This document shows, one piece after another, positions 1 to 8,809 of a DNA stretch of 64,000 bases. The stretch covers positions 310,001 to 374,000 of the forward strand of contig JALDYZ010000003.1 of assembly GCA_030028905.1 (NCBI GenBank). Reading direction: 5' to 3'. Origin of the DNA: Ferirhizobium litorale. GTDB taxonomy: Bacteria; Pseudomonadota; Alphaproteobacteria; Rhizobiales; Rhizobiaceae. A program made the position numbers and the translations under genes. Every line of letters begins with the position of its first letter. Within the stretch, counting starts at the first letter, position 1. Under the pieces are notes generated by a model. That model ran no database searches. It had not been told where the DNA came from and saw only the letters and a program-made list of their open reading frames with translations.

Positions 1-2
1 TC

Positions 3-443
3 GAGTTTCTTTCGGATTTCCAGATATCGATCCCCGAGCGCGGCACCGTTCGGGCAGCAAGACAGCCCATCGTCGTCTTGACGTCCAATCGTACACGCGA
101 ACTCGCGGAAGCGCTGAGACGCCGGTGCGTCTATCACTGGATCGCCTACCCAGATGCTGACCGCGAGGCGGAAATCATCATGGCGCGGGCGGGCGACGTG
201 ATACAAACGACGGCCCGAGCGGTCGCCAGGGCCGTCGGAGCGATCCGCGCCCGACCGCTCGCCAAGCCACCCGGCATCTCGGAGGCCGTGGAATGGGCGA
301 ACGCCGCCACAATCCTCGAAAGGGGCGGCAGCCCCTGGCCCGAGGCGTTCCGAAGGGCGATCGGCGTGTTGATCAAGGACGAGGAAGATCTTGCCTATAT
401 GGACGGTGAGTTCGACCTGATTATCGAGGAGGCTTTGGCATGA
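3..443 (+). CDS. MoxR/CoxD-like AAA+ ATPase, C-terminal part (cut by window edge)
   Basis: The reading frame is open from the first bases, so the gene starts upstream of the window. The visible part reads through an AAA+ core end (PIVVLTSNRTREL, the sensor-1 region, then ALRRRCVYHWIAYPD, the arginine-finger region typical of MoxR ATPases) and a helical lid domain. MoxR/CoxD ATPases act with VWA-domain partners as chaperones for metal-centre insertion or complex assembly. The next gene is exactly such a partner and overlaps by 4 bases (ATGA), so the two are co-translated. The start and Walker motifs cannot be seen. Confidence 0.85.
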   Translation, partial: EFLSDFQISIPERGTVRAARQPIVVLTSNRTRELAEALRRRCVYHWIAYPDADREAEIIMARAGDVIQTTARAVARAVGAIRARPLAKPPGISEAVEWANAATILERGGSPWPEAFRRAIGVLIKDEEDLAYMDGEFDLIIEEALA

Positions 444-1624
444 CTGCCCGTCTGCCAACCCCGCAGCGAAGCGACGCCAGCCCGGTGCCCGTGGAAGTGA
501 GGCCGTTCCTGGCCTTCGCCCGCGCCCTGCTCGACAGCAGTTTTTCGGTCGCACCCGAACAGGTCACGACCTTCCTCAAGGCAATTTCCCTCCTCGGGCC
601 GCGCTCGATGGAAGACATCCGGCAGGCAGGCATCGCCGCGCTTGCACCGCCGCCGGATCGCAAGACGGAGTTCGATGCTATCTTTCGCGCCATCTTCTAC
701 GGCGAAGTCGCGACTCTTCCAGGTGGTGGGGAGGACGAGGACGCAAACGTCCGAGAGTCTGGAGGTGCCCGGGAAGAACGGGACGAGACACTCAAGAAGC
801 AGACGGCCGGCGAGATGACCTCTGCACTGGAACAGCTTGCGGTACGGAGCTTCGACGCCGTCGGGAACGACACTGACGCTATCCGATTTGTCCGGTCGTT
901 GTCACGATCGCTGCCGGTGCGACGCTCGTTCCGACGCCTGCGGACAAAAGCGCACGGGCAGATGGATCTGCGCCGTTCCCTGCGCTCGACGATAGCGGCT
1001 GACGGAGATGTGCCGAAGCCTGCGTTCAGGCGGCGCAAGTCGGTCACCCGACGCGTCGTGATGCTGATCGACATATCCGGCTCGATGAAACAGCACACGG
1101 CCGATTACATGACGGTCGCCCATGACATCATGCAGGCGACCGACCATGCGGAGATTTTCACGTTCGGCACACGACTGACGCGGATCACCGGCGCGCTACG
1201 TGTCCGCGATCGCGAACTGGCGCTCGCCAGGGCATCGGAGGCGGTTGACGACTGGGACGGCGGAACGCGGATCGGTACTTCCCTGCTTTCCTTCCTGGCC
1301 ATCCCGCGTTTTGCGGCCTTTGCTCGGGGCTCAGTGGTCGTGCTTCTGACCGATGGGCTAGAGCGCGGCGACCATACGGACATGGAGAAGGCGATCCGCC
1401 GGCTCGCGACACGCGCCTTTCGCCTGTCGCTTCTGACACCCCTTGCCGGTGATCCACGGTTCAGGCCGGGAACCGCCGCGCTCAGCGCGATCTTGCCTTT
1501 GCTCGACGATCTCGCGGACGGCTCGTCCATCGCGCGGATCAGGAATTTCGTGCTCACGCTCGGCCGCCAGGCGCCTTCGGCCGAGGAAATCTGGCGGAGG
1601 CGGACGGATGACCGATATCATTGA
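440..1624 (+). CDS. CoxE-like VWA domain protein
   Basis: 394 residues. The C-terminal half is a von Willebrand A domain with a complete MIDAS: LIDISGSMK (DxSxS) near residue 216, a downstream Thr in DGGTRIG, and Asp in LLTDGLERGD. The N-terminal half is charged and variable, as in CoxE proteins. CoxE works with the CoxD-type MoxR ATPase in maturation of the CO dehydrogenase active site, and related pairs serve other metalloenzymes. Here it overlaps the ATPase gene by 4 bases and the following amidohydrolase by 17. No molybdenum hydroxylase subunits are visible, so the client is unknown. Confidence 0.85.
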   Translation: MTARLPTPQRSDASPVPVEVRPFLAFARALLDSSFSVAPEQVTTFLKAISLLGPRSMEDIRQAGIAALAPPPDRKTEFDAIFRAIFYGEVATLPGGGEDEDANVRESGGAREERDETLKKQTAGEMTSALEQLAVRSFDAVGNDTDAIRFVRSLSRSLPVRRSFRRLRTKAHGQMDLRRSLRSTIAADGDVPKPAFRRRKSVTRRVVMLIDISGSMKQHTADYMTVAHDIMQATDHAEIFTFGTRLTRITGALRVRDRELALARASEAVDDWDGGTRIGTSLLSFLAIPRFAAFARGSVVVLLTDGLERGDHTDMEKAIRRLATRAFRLSLLTPLAGDPRFRPGTAALSAILPLLDDLADGSSIARIRNFVLTLGRQAPSAEEIWRRRTDDRYH

Positions 1625-2495
1625 CTCGCATTTCCACATCTGGCGGCAGACGGACCTGCCCTGGTTGAACGGTCCCATGGTACCGCGCATCTTCGGCCCC
1701 TACGAGCCGATCCGCCGCGACTATCCGATCGAGGAGTATCTCGCCGACTTGCGGGATACCGGCGTCGAAAAGGCCGTCTATGTACAGACCAACTGGGCGA
1801 AAGAGAATTTCGAGAAGGAAGTCGGCTGGGTGAGCGAAACGGCAAGCGAGCACGGCTGGCCGCATGCGATCGTCGGCTATGCAGACATGACCGTCGAAGA
1901 CGTTCGGCCACAGCTCGATCGGCTGATCAAGTATCCGCTGGTGCGCGGGGTGCGCATGCAGCTTCACTGGCATGAGGTGCCGGAGTATCGCTTCGCGCCC
2001 TCTGCCGCCCAGGTCGTCGACCCGGTCGTACGCAAGAATGTCGCAAGGCTCAAGGACTACGGATACTCCTTCGACCTCCAGCTGTTCCCGGCGCAAATGC
2101 GCGACGGCGCAAGGCTCGTCGCCGAAAACCCGGAAACGAACTTCATCCTCACTCATTGTGGTATGCTGGTCGACCGCAAGCCCGGGACCGTGGCAGCGTG
2201 GCAAGAGGGCCTGCGCCAGTTCGCCGGCTTGGACAATTTTCATGCCAAGCTCTCGGGTCTCGGGACGTTCGTTCACGCAAACGATCCTTCGCTGATTGCC
2301 CTGATCATCGACAATGCTATTGATACTCTTGGTAGTACGCACCTGATGTTCGGTTCGAACTTCCCGATCGAAAAGCTCTGGACAAAGTACGGGCAGGTCG
2401 TCGACGCCTATCGCGCCGCGCTCGACAGCCATGGCGCCACCGCGACGGCGGACATCTTCCGGAACACAGCCGAGCGGGTCTACCTCCCGGCCTAG
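1608..2495 (+). CDS. amidohydrolase family protein (amidohydrolase-2/LigI-like)
   Basis: 295 residues, starting at the ATG overlapping the VWA gene; the longer frame upstream is a shadow of that gene. It opens with IIDSHFHIW, the HxH metal-binding strand-1 motif of TIM-barrel amidohydrolases, with ILTHCGM near residue 180 supplying another conserved His and MFGSNFPIEKL near the end matching the strand-8 region. In the PF04909 family such proteins hydrolyse lactones (for example 2-pyrone-4,6-dicarboxylate) or decarboxylate. The true substrate is not evident. Overlap with the upstream gene indicates one operon. Confidence 0.85.
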   Translation: MTDIIDSHFHIWRQTDLPWLNGPMVPRIFGPYEPIRRDYPIEEYLADLRDTGVEKAVYVQTNWAKENFEKEVGWVSETASEHGWPHAIVGYADMTVEDVRPQLDRLIKYPLVRGVRMQLHWHEVPEYRFAPSAAQVVDPVVRKNVARLKDYGYSFDLQLFPAQMRDGARLVAENPETNFILTHCGMLVDRKPGTVAAWQEGLRQFAGLDNFHAKLSGLGTFVHANDPSLIALIIDNAIDTLGSTHLMFGSNFPIEKLWTKYGQVVDAYRAALDSHGATATADIFRNTAERVYLPA

Positions 2496-2597
2496 CGTGC
2501 GGCATCATGCCAGCCGCCGTTCCCGGAACAGGGCGCTGGTCGGGCAGGACCCGGGATGATACCGTTAAGGCTATGTGTTTCCTCATGGAGAAATGGT

Positions 2598-3581
2598 ATG
2601 GCGATATCGGTCCCCGCATCAGTTCAGGAAACGTCGTCTGCGCCGAGTGCCGAGCACGCCGGTCGCGACCTCGTGTGGATCCCCGGAAAAACCTATATGA
2701 TGGGCTCGGAAAGGCACTACCCCGAGGAAGCTCCCGTGCATCCGGTGACCGTCGACGGGTTCTGGATCGATACGACGCCGGTGACGAACCGCCAGTTCGC
2801 CGAATTCGTCAAGGCGACCGGCCACGTCACCATGGCGGAAAAGGCCCCGGATCCGAAGGACTATCCGGGAGCCATTCCCGAAATGCTGCGTGCCGGATCG
2901 TTGGTCTTTACGCCCCCCAGCAAGCCGGTGAGCGGTCCAGATATCAGCCAGTGGTGGACGTTCAAGTTCGGTGCCAACTGGCGCCATCCGCTCGGGCCAC
3001 GAAGCGACATACGCGGCAAGTTCGACCACCCCGTGGTACATGTCGCCTATAGCGATGCAAGGGCCTACGCCGAGTGGGCGGGCCTCGACCTGCCGACCGA
3101 GGCGGAGTGGGAGCTGGCTGCGCGCGGCGGCCTCGACGAGGCCGAATATGGCTGGGGCGACGAGTTGGTGCCGAACGGGAAGCTCATGGCCAACACCTGG
3201 CAGGGCATTTTTCCGCACAAAACCCTGAAACCGAAGGGGCATGAGCGAACCTCAGCGGTGCGCAGCTTCCCGCCGAATGGCTACGGTCTCTTCGACATGA
3301 TCGGCAATGTCTGGGAATGGACGCACGACTACTGGTCGACGCGCCACCCGGAAGCGGCGGCGAAAGCCTGCTGCATCCCGAAAAACCCGCGCGGCGGGCG
3401 GGTGGAAGACAGTTTTGACCCGTGCCAGCCGGAGATTCGCATTCCGCAGCGGGTGCTCAAGGGGGGCTCGCATCTCTGCGCGCCAAACTATTGCCGACGC
3501 TACCGCCCGGCGGCACGCCATGCCGAGCCGGAGGATACATCAACCAGTCATGTCGGTTTTCGTTGCGTCAAACGACCGTAA
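2598..3581 (+). CDS. formylglycine-generating enzyme (SUMF1 family)
   Basis: 327 residues from the ATG with GGAG 7 bases upstream. It has the full FGE-sulfatase fold signatures: VWIPGKTYMMGS at the start, FWIDTTPVTNRQFAEFV, LPTEAEWELAARGG, NGYGLFDMIGNVWEWT and the C-terminal GGSHLCAPNYCRRYR. The last holds the Cys-x4-Cys pair (about Cys294 and Cys299) matching the copper-binding cysteines of true FGEs, which oxidise a sulfatase CxPxR cysteine to formylglycine. Most bacterial SUMF1-fold proteins lack this pair, so a genuine FGE is likely. It is 102 bases after the amidohydrolase. No sulfatase is visible. Confidence 0.88.
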   Translation: MAISVPASVQETSSAPSAEHAGRDLVWIPGKTYMMGSERHYPEEAPVHPVTVDGFWIDTTPVTNRQFAEFVKATGHVTMAEKAPDPKDYPGAIPEMLRAGSLVFTPPSKPVSGPDISQWWTFKFGANWRHPLGPRSDIRGKFDHPVVHVAYSDARAYAEWAGLDLPTEAEWELAARGGLDEAEYGWGDELVPNGKLMANTWQGIFPHKTLKPKGHERTSAVRSFPPNGYGLFDMIGNVWEWTHDYWSTRHPEAAAKACCIPKNPRGGRVEDSFDPCQPEIRIPQRVLKGGSHLCAPNYCRRYRPAARHAEPEDTSTSHVGFRCVKRP

Positions 3582-3630
3582 CGCGGGTCTCGCACAGGTG
3601 CCCTGAACCAAAAAAGGCGGGAGAGAGCGG

Positions 3631-5091
3631 TCAGTTGGCAGTTCCTGTCTCCACCGCCGTCGCGTGCTCGTGCAACCGCTCGCTCAACAAGGTGTAAGCA
3701 ACATAGTATTTGAAGATGTTGCTGACGTATTGGACGGTTTCGCGACCGACGATCGCGGCTGCGCCGTTCTCCACATTGCCGAACCAGACGTTCCTGTCGA
3801 GGCCAAGCTCGGTCGCCTTGGCGCGGAACTTCCGCAGGTTTGCAGGACCGGCATTGTAGGCGGCAAAACCCATCAGCATCTGGTCGCGCGGCGTGATATC
3901 GGGGTCGGCGAGGTATCGGCCGACCAGATAACGCAAGTATTTCGAGCCAGCCTCGATGTTGCGGTCGGCATCCTTGTCGATCCCCTTGATCGCGACGGCC
4001 TGGTCGGCTGCCGTATTCGGCAGAAGCTGCATGATGCCAACCGCGCCGCGCGGGCTGCGGCGGTTCTGGTCCAGCTGCGACTCCTGGTAGCCCTGCGCGA
4101 TCAACATCAGGTGGTCGAAGGAATAGGTCGTGCCGTGCTTGCGAAACAATTCGATGAGATCCTTATACCTTTCGACATCTTCGGCCGAATAGGCTCGCTT
4201 CAGCATCTTGTCGCTTCGATAATACCTGTTGCGGAGGATATTGCCGAATGTAGTGCCGACCTTGTGACTGGCGACAAACTTGTTGAGTTCGGCCTTAAGC
4301 TGCGGGCTGTTCTTGCGGATCGCCCAGGCGATCTGCCCGCCGGAAGAGATCACGATATCCTCGCGCATGACCAGATCGTCGAACACCTTGGTCCAAAGCT
4401 CGGCCTTGTGTCTATCGACCACAGTCCACGGAAGCAGCCCGGCATTGACCATTTCGAGAATATCCTCGTCTTCGAGGTCTTCGTCGATGGCCATGACCGA
4501 AATCGGTTGCTTGCCCGCCTCGGTTAGCTGTTTGTTGAACTGGATAAGATGCTCGTTGTAGCTGCTCGATTGCCTGACACGAAGCTCCTTGCCCGACAGA
4601 TCATCGAGAGACGCCACTTCAGGCTCGGAAGGGCCGGTAACCAGTACCTCTGACGCATCGGAGTAGATTGGCGCGGTGAAATCGACCAACTCCCGGCGCT
4701 GGTCGGTGACCGTGAGGTTGGCTATCACGATGTCGCCGATGCCGTCGTTGAGCGCGGTCAGCAACTCGTCCCTAGCCAGGGGAAGAAAGGCAACCCGGAT
4801 GCGCTCGATCTCTTTCTTGCGTCCCGCGTTCAGGGTTTTTTCGAGCTCCGTGCCGAATTCCACGGCGGTGCCCAACTGCTGGCCCTTGTCTACGAAATAG
4901 ATGCTCTTGCTGTAGGGCACGATGATGCGCACAAGTCGGCGCTTCTTCATCTCGTCGAGATCGGACGTGTGTCGAGCGACGAGCGGCCCGGCAGTTTCCT
5001 GCGCCTTGGTGACCGCAGCGCCAACGGCGAAGGCCGCCCATGCGAGCAGCGCCAAGGCAAGCGCAAGCCTCATCAACCGGAACAATTTCAT
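3631..5091 (-). CDS. MltF-like membrane-bound lytic transglycosylase with solute-binding domain
   Basis: 486 residues. An N-terminal hydrophobic signal segment (about residues 8-25) is followed by a type-3 periplasmic solute-binding domain (about 50-290), then an SLT domain. The SLT part shows AQGYQESQLD with the catalytic Glu near residue 340, RGAVGIMQLLP, and AAYNAGPANL. This is the MltF layout: murein cleavage in the periplasm with a regulatory ligand-binding domain. It is convergent with the FGE gene (49 bases apart) and precedes the antiporter operon by about 230 bases on the same strand. Confidence 0.85.
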   Translation of the reverse strand: MKLFRLMRLALALALLAWAAFAVGAAVTKAQETAGPLVARHTSDLDEMKKRRLVRIIVPYSKSIYFVDKGQQLGTAVEFGTELEKTLNAGRKKEIERIRVAFLPLARDELLTALNDGIGDIVIANLTVTDQRRELVDFTAPIYSDASEVLVTGPSEPEVASLDDLSGKELRVRQSSSYNEHLIQFNKQLTEAGKQPISVMAIDEDLEDEDILEMVNAGLLPWTVVDRHKAELWTKVFDDLVMREDIVISSGGQIAWAIRKNSPQLKAELNKFVASHKVGTTFGNILRNRYYRSDKMLKRAYSAEDVERYKDLIELFRKHGTTYSFDHLMLIAQGYQESQLDQNRRSPRGAVGIMQLLPNTAADQAVAIKGIDKDADRNIEAGSKYLRYLVGRYLADPDITPRDQMLMGFAAYNAGPANLRKFRAKATELGLDRNVWFGNVENGAAAIVGRETVQYVSNIFKYYVAYTLLSERLHEHATAVETGTAN

Positions 5092-5320
5092 ACTCCGCCC
5101 CCAAGCTTCTCGAGCTTGATACCCATACCCCAGGTTGAGACAGATTTTATCACCGTTTCGAGCACTCTCCTATGCAGTCAAAAGGAGCGGATCGGATTAA
5201 GCAAGGACGGTTTGCCGCGTTGGGTTCCATCCTGTCTTCGTCCATCAAGGCGGCGTCCATCAAAGCCTTCACTGGCTGGACGCTTGCCGAGATGGCGAGT
5301 TTTCGCGTCTTTGATGAGAT

Positions 5321-8300
5321 CTAGAACGACGAGATCTCTGGGGCAAAGACAGTGCCCAGGAAGTAGATGGCCGCGACATAGTAGAGTACGTAGAGCGCAT
5401 AGACCTGACCATTGCCGCCATAAATCCGTGCCACCAAGCCGGCTGCATTTGCGACCAGGCCGGATATGCCCCTCCAGAATGCGTAGGCATAGGGGGTGAG
5501 AATGGGGGCAAATACCGGCTTGTAGAAGCCGTAGAAGCGCGTCACTCCCGGTGCCGCCGAACCGACGCGTCCCACGCGGTACAGGAACCACATCAGCCCC
5601 AACCCGACAGCGGCAATCGCAACCGATACCGCCATGACCGGAACCGGATTCCAGGTTCCGTAAATCAGTTCGAGCGACATGCCTTCCCAGACGAGTGTAG
5701 ACGCGAATTGCGGGTCGATCGCCGCGGAAATTGGCTCCATGAACAGCTTGGGAAAGAAGGACAGAACCAGAATCGCGGTGACGAGCAGGAACTGCGGCAC
5801 CAAAAGGGCCGCCGGCGCCTCCCGGACTTCCTGATGAGTTGGACGCGCCGGACCGAGGAAAACGCTGTATCCCAGGCGGAACATGTAGAGAAGGCCGATA
5901 AGCGTCGCCAGCACCCCGAGTGCGACCAGACCATACCAGCCGCGATCCATCATGGCGCTGAGGAGCAGCCATTTGCCGCCGAAGCCGGCGAGCGGGGGTA
6001 GTCCCGACATGGAGATGAGGGCGATCACCGCAGCCGCAAAGGTGAACGGCATGTTGCGGGCAAGCCCACCACAGGCATCGAGCCTTCTTGTCCCGGCGCG
6101 AAGGATGATACCGGCAACGGCGAGGAACAATATGCCCTTCACCATCAGATGGTTGGCAACGAGATAGAGCGCAGTGACCCATCCGAGGTGGCTCATCAAC
6201 GCGATGGCCGTGACGATATAGCCGATCTGGCTCATGCTCGAATAGGCGAGCATCCGCTTCACGTCGTCCTGCTGGAGCGCCATCAGCGCCCCGGCAACGG
6301 TTGTCAGGACGCCGATCCAGCCCATCACATAGGCGAGGTCGAGGCCGAGTTCGGAGCGAATGGCGATGTAGGTGACCATGAAGAGGCCGAACATCGCCAC
6401 CTTGCTGACAACGGCCGACAACATGGCCGACAGGTCGTCATCGGCCTCCGCATAGGTGCCGGGCAGCCACACATGCACGCCGACAGCGCCGGCCTTGATG
6501 AGGAGGCCGATCGCCAGCAGCGCAAAGGCGGCGGCCGCATCCGGACCCGCGATCTCGAACGCCGCAAGCGCTACGGTGCCGTTCGCGGCGGTCGCAATGC
6601 CGAACCCCGCCAGCAAAAGGAATGCCGAAGCGAGCGAAAAGATGAGGAAGCGCAAGGCATGGCCGCGCGCTTCCCGCCGCATGGAGATCAGAAAATAAGA
6701 CGACAGGGTAATCAGTTCCCAGCAGAAGAAGAACTCGAGGCTGGTGGAGGCGCCCAGCAGGCAGACGATAGCGAGGAGCAGGACGGCCATCAACGGATAG
6801 TAGCCCGGTCGGGGATCGACCCGGTAGAGACCGGCGGAGGCGACGACCAGTCCACCGGGAAGCAGGAGCGCCGCAAACAGTTGACTGATGCCGTCGACGT
6901 CGCGGCCCATCCATATTCCCACCAGAAGGACCGCAAGCAGCATGAGCGCGCATCTCGCCCGTGCCGGCAGGCGCTCGAAGAGGCAGAGAAAGCCGCCGAT
7001 ATAGAGCGGAGCAAACAGCCATATCGAAGCCGCGCCGGCTCTCGTTGCCGCATAGTAGCCGCTGGCGGCGAGGATGCCGACGCAGATGTAGACAGGTAGC
7101 ATCCTCGAAAGCGCGGGCGTGAATCCGCCCTCGCGCGATTCGCCGCGGATCGCCTGTCGGAACCAGCGGAACATGTAGGTGACCTCGAACAGCGAGCCGA
7201 CGAGCAGCACACCGATCCAGAAGTACAGCCTGCCTTCGGCCAGTTGCATCACCAGTTCCCACTTCGCCCAGAAGCTCGGGAACGGTGGCAGGCCGGAAAT
7301 GGCAATCAGCAACACGGCAAAGGCGAAGAGAACAGAGGGCCGAGCGGCGACCGCGCCCCAATCGCGGATCTGCTGGCGATTAATGATCCCGGCCAGCCAG
7401 AAGAGACCGGCCTTGGCAAAGAGGTGATTGAGAAAGATGCCGCCGACCACCAGCGGCAGCGACGCTTCAGCGCCGAGTTCGGTCAACAGGGCAAGGGCGA
7501 GCACGGCGAGCGCCATCTGGGCGATCGACGAATAGCCCAGCATGCGCTGGACCTTCGACTGCCTGAGCCCGACGAGATTGGAAAATACGAAGGTCAGGCC
7601 GGCGGAAAGGGCAATCACGCCGAGTTGCTGCTCGAAGATAGGCAGAAGCTTGAACAGTGCGAAGAATACCCCTGCCGAGACGCCGACCGAAACCAGCGCC
7701 GCCACGCCGGCGGGGGCCGTCTCATAGACATCCAGCCCCCATCCGTTGGCCGGAAACGGCTTGAGCTCGACGATCAGGCAGGAAAGCACGAACATCAGCG
7801 CGGCCATGCCGATCGGGCCGGTGATCGCTGCGCGTTGCTCGATCATCTGGTCGATGTTGAGCGTCCCTGTGACGTGATAGAGCAGCACACTGCCGACCAG
7901 GAAGAAGGACGACGCCAGTACCGTCGCCATGATGTACTTGAAGCCGGCGGACAGGGCGGCAGGTGTGCGCTCCGTCCCGAGCAGGCCATAGGTGGCGATC
8001 GAGACGATCTCGAGAAAGACGAACAGGTTGAAGAGATCGCGGGTCATGATCATGCCATTGATGCCCATGACGAGGATCAGATAGAGGAGCAGGACTGCAT
8101 AGCTCGCCCGCAGGCGCTCCCACAGGTGCCATGCGCCGAGAACGGCTATGATGTTCACCGAGAATGCAAATACTCCTTCCCACGGACCCAGGCGCAAGTT
8201 GATCGAATAGGGCGGCATCGCCCCCGCGGTATAGGAATCGATCGCGCCTCCACCGCTCAAAACCGACAAGAGGCAAATGGCGGAAATCACGGTCATGCCG

Positions 8301-8425
8301 CCAAGGGAAATGACGAAGGCGATCCCCGGCAGTTGCTTTCCGAACCGGTAGAGCAAGGGGATGAGGAACCCGCCGCCGAGACCGAGGAGAAAGATGTTCA
8401 GCGGCTGCGAGAGGCCTTCTACCAT
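5321..8425 (-). CDS. double MrpD/ND5-like proton-translocating subunit (fusion)
   Basis: 1034 residues, about twice a normal MrpD. It contains two antiporter-like modules in tandem. Module 1 (about 1-430) has TM5 Glu139 (FVFLEIVS), Lys222, Lys259 and Lys291. Module 2 (about 500-880) has Glu570 (CWELITLSSYF), Lys644, Lys675 and Lys723. Both therefore keep the Glu/Lys relay of complex-I/Mrp antiporter subunits. The last ~90 residues (YGFYKPVF... and a Tyr-rich terminal helix) resemble the C-terminus of HyfB/HycC-type hydrogenase subunits. The start overlaps mrpC by 7 bases. It is the last gene of the operon and should form the ion-pumping core. The fusion is in one open frame, with no sign of a sequencing join. 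Confidence 0.85.
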   Translation of the reverse strand: MVEGLSQPLNIFLLGLGGGFLIPLLYRFGKQLPGIAFVISLGGMTVISAICLLSVLSGGGAIDSYTAGAMPPYSINLRLGPWEGVFAFSVNIIAVLGAWHLWERLRASYAVLLLYLILVMGINGMIMTRDLFNLFVFLEIVSIATYGLLGTERTPAALSAGFKYIMATVLASSFFLVGSVLLYHVTGTLNIDQMIEQRAAITGPIGMAALMFVLSCLIVELKPFPANGWGLDVYETAPAGVAALVSVGVSAGVFFALFKLLPIFEQQLGVIALSAGLTFVFSNLVGLRQSKVQRMLGYSSIAQMALAVLALALLTELGAEASLPLVVGGIFLNHLFAKAGLFWLAGIINRQQIRDWGAVAARPSVLFAFAVLLIAISGLPPFPSFWAKWELVMQLAEGRLYFWIGVLLVGSLFEVTYMFRWFRQAIRGESREGGFTPALSRMLPVYICVGILAASGYYAATRAGAASIWLFAPLYIGGFLCLFERLPARARCALMLLAVLLVGIWMGRDVDGISQLFAALLLPGGLVVASAGLYRVDPRPGYYPLMAVLLLAIVCLLGASTSLEFFFCWELITLSSYFLISMRREARGHALRFLIFSLASAFLLLAGFGIATAANGTVALAAFEIAGPDAAAAFALLAIGLLIKAGAVGVHVWLPGTYAEADDDLSAMLSAVVSKVAMFGLFMVTYIAIRSELGLDLAYVMGWIGVLTTVAGALMALQQDDVKRMLAYSSMSQIGYIVTAIALMSHLGWVTALYLVANHLMVKGILFLAVAGIILRAGTRRLDACGGLARNMPFTFAAAVIALISMSGLPPLAGFGGKWLLLSAMMDRGWYGLVALGVLATLIGLLYMFRLGYSVFLGPARPTHQEVREAPAALLVPQFLLVTAILVLSFFPKLFMEPISAAIDPQFASTLVWEGMSLELIYGTWNPVPVMAVSVAIAAVGLGLMWFLYRVGRVGSAAPGVTRFYGFYKPVFAPILTPYAYAFWRGISGLVANAAGLVARIYGGNGQVYALYVLYYVAAIYFLGTVFAPEISSF

Positions 8426-8787
8426 TTCGACTCCGTGAAGGCATCGATAGACAGGGTTTTCTTCGCGTCATAGAGGCGGATCGCGAAGGCCAGCATGACC
8501 GCGGTCACAGAAAAGCCGATGACGATGGCGGTCACGACCAGTGCCGAGGGAACAGGATCGACCGCCCGCAGCGTCGCCTCCCCGATCGGAAGCGCCTTGT
8601 CGGCGATCGGCGCAGTCCCGCCCGTGACATATCCGGAAGCGACCATGACGATGTGCAGCCCGGTGTCGATCAGCGAAAACCCAATAATGATGCGCAGGAT
8701 GTTGCGATGGGTGAGCAGGCCCCATAAGCCGATCAGCACGAGGAGGAAGCCCGTCGCGAGGAGGATATGAGAAACCGGCAGGCCCAC
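8419..8787 (-). CDS. mrpC: Mrp-type antiporter subunit C (NuoK-like)
   Basis: 122 residues with three hydrophobic helices: ILLATGFLLVLIGLWGLL, ILRIIIGFSLIDTGLHIVMV and ALVVTAIVIGFSVTAVMLAFAI. This is the NuoK/MrpC pattern of a small three-TM subunit. It lies 22 bases after mrpB and overlaps the double-MrpD gene by 7 bases. In the Mrp complex subunit C packs against subunit D. The tail after the last helix is short and polar. Confidence 0.85.
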   Translation of the reverse strand: MGLPVSHILLATGFLLVLIGLWGLLTHRNILRIIIGFSLIDTGLHIVMVASGYVTGGTAPIADKALPIGEATLRAVDPVPSALVVTAIVIGFSVTAVMLAFAIRLYDAKKTLSIDAFTESKW

Positions 8788-8809
8788 GATGATTTCTCCT
8801 CCCTGCGGC

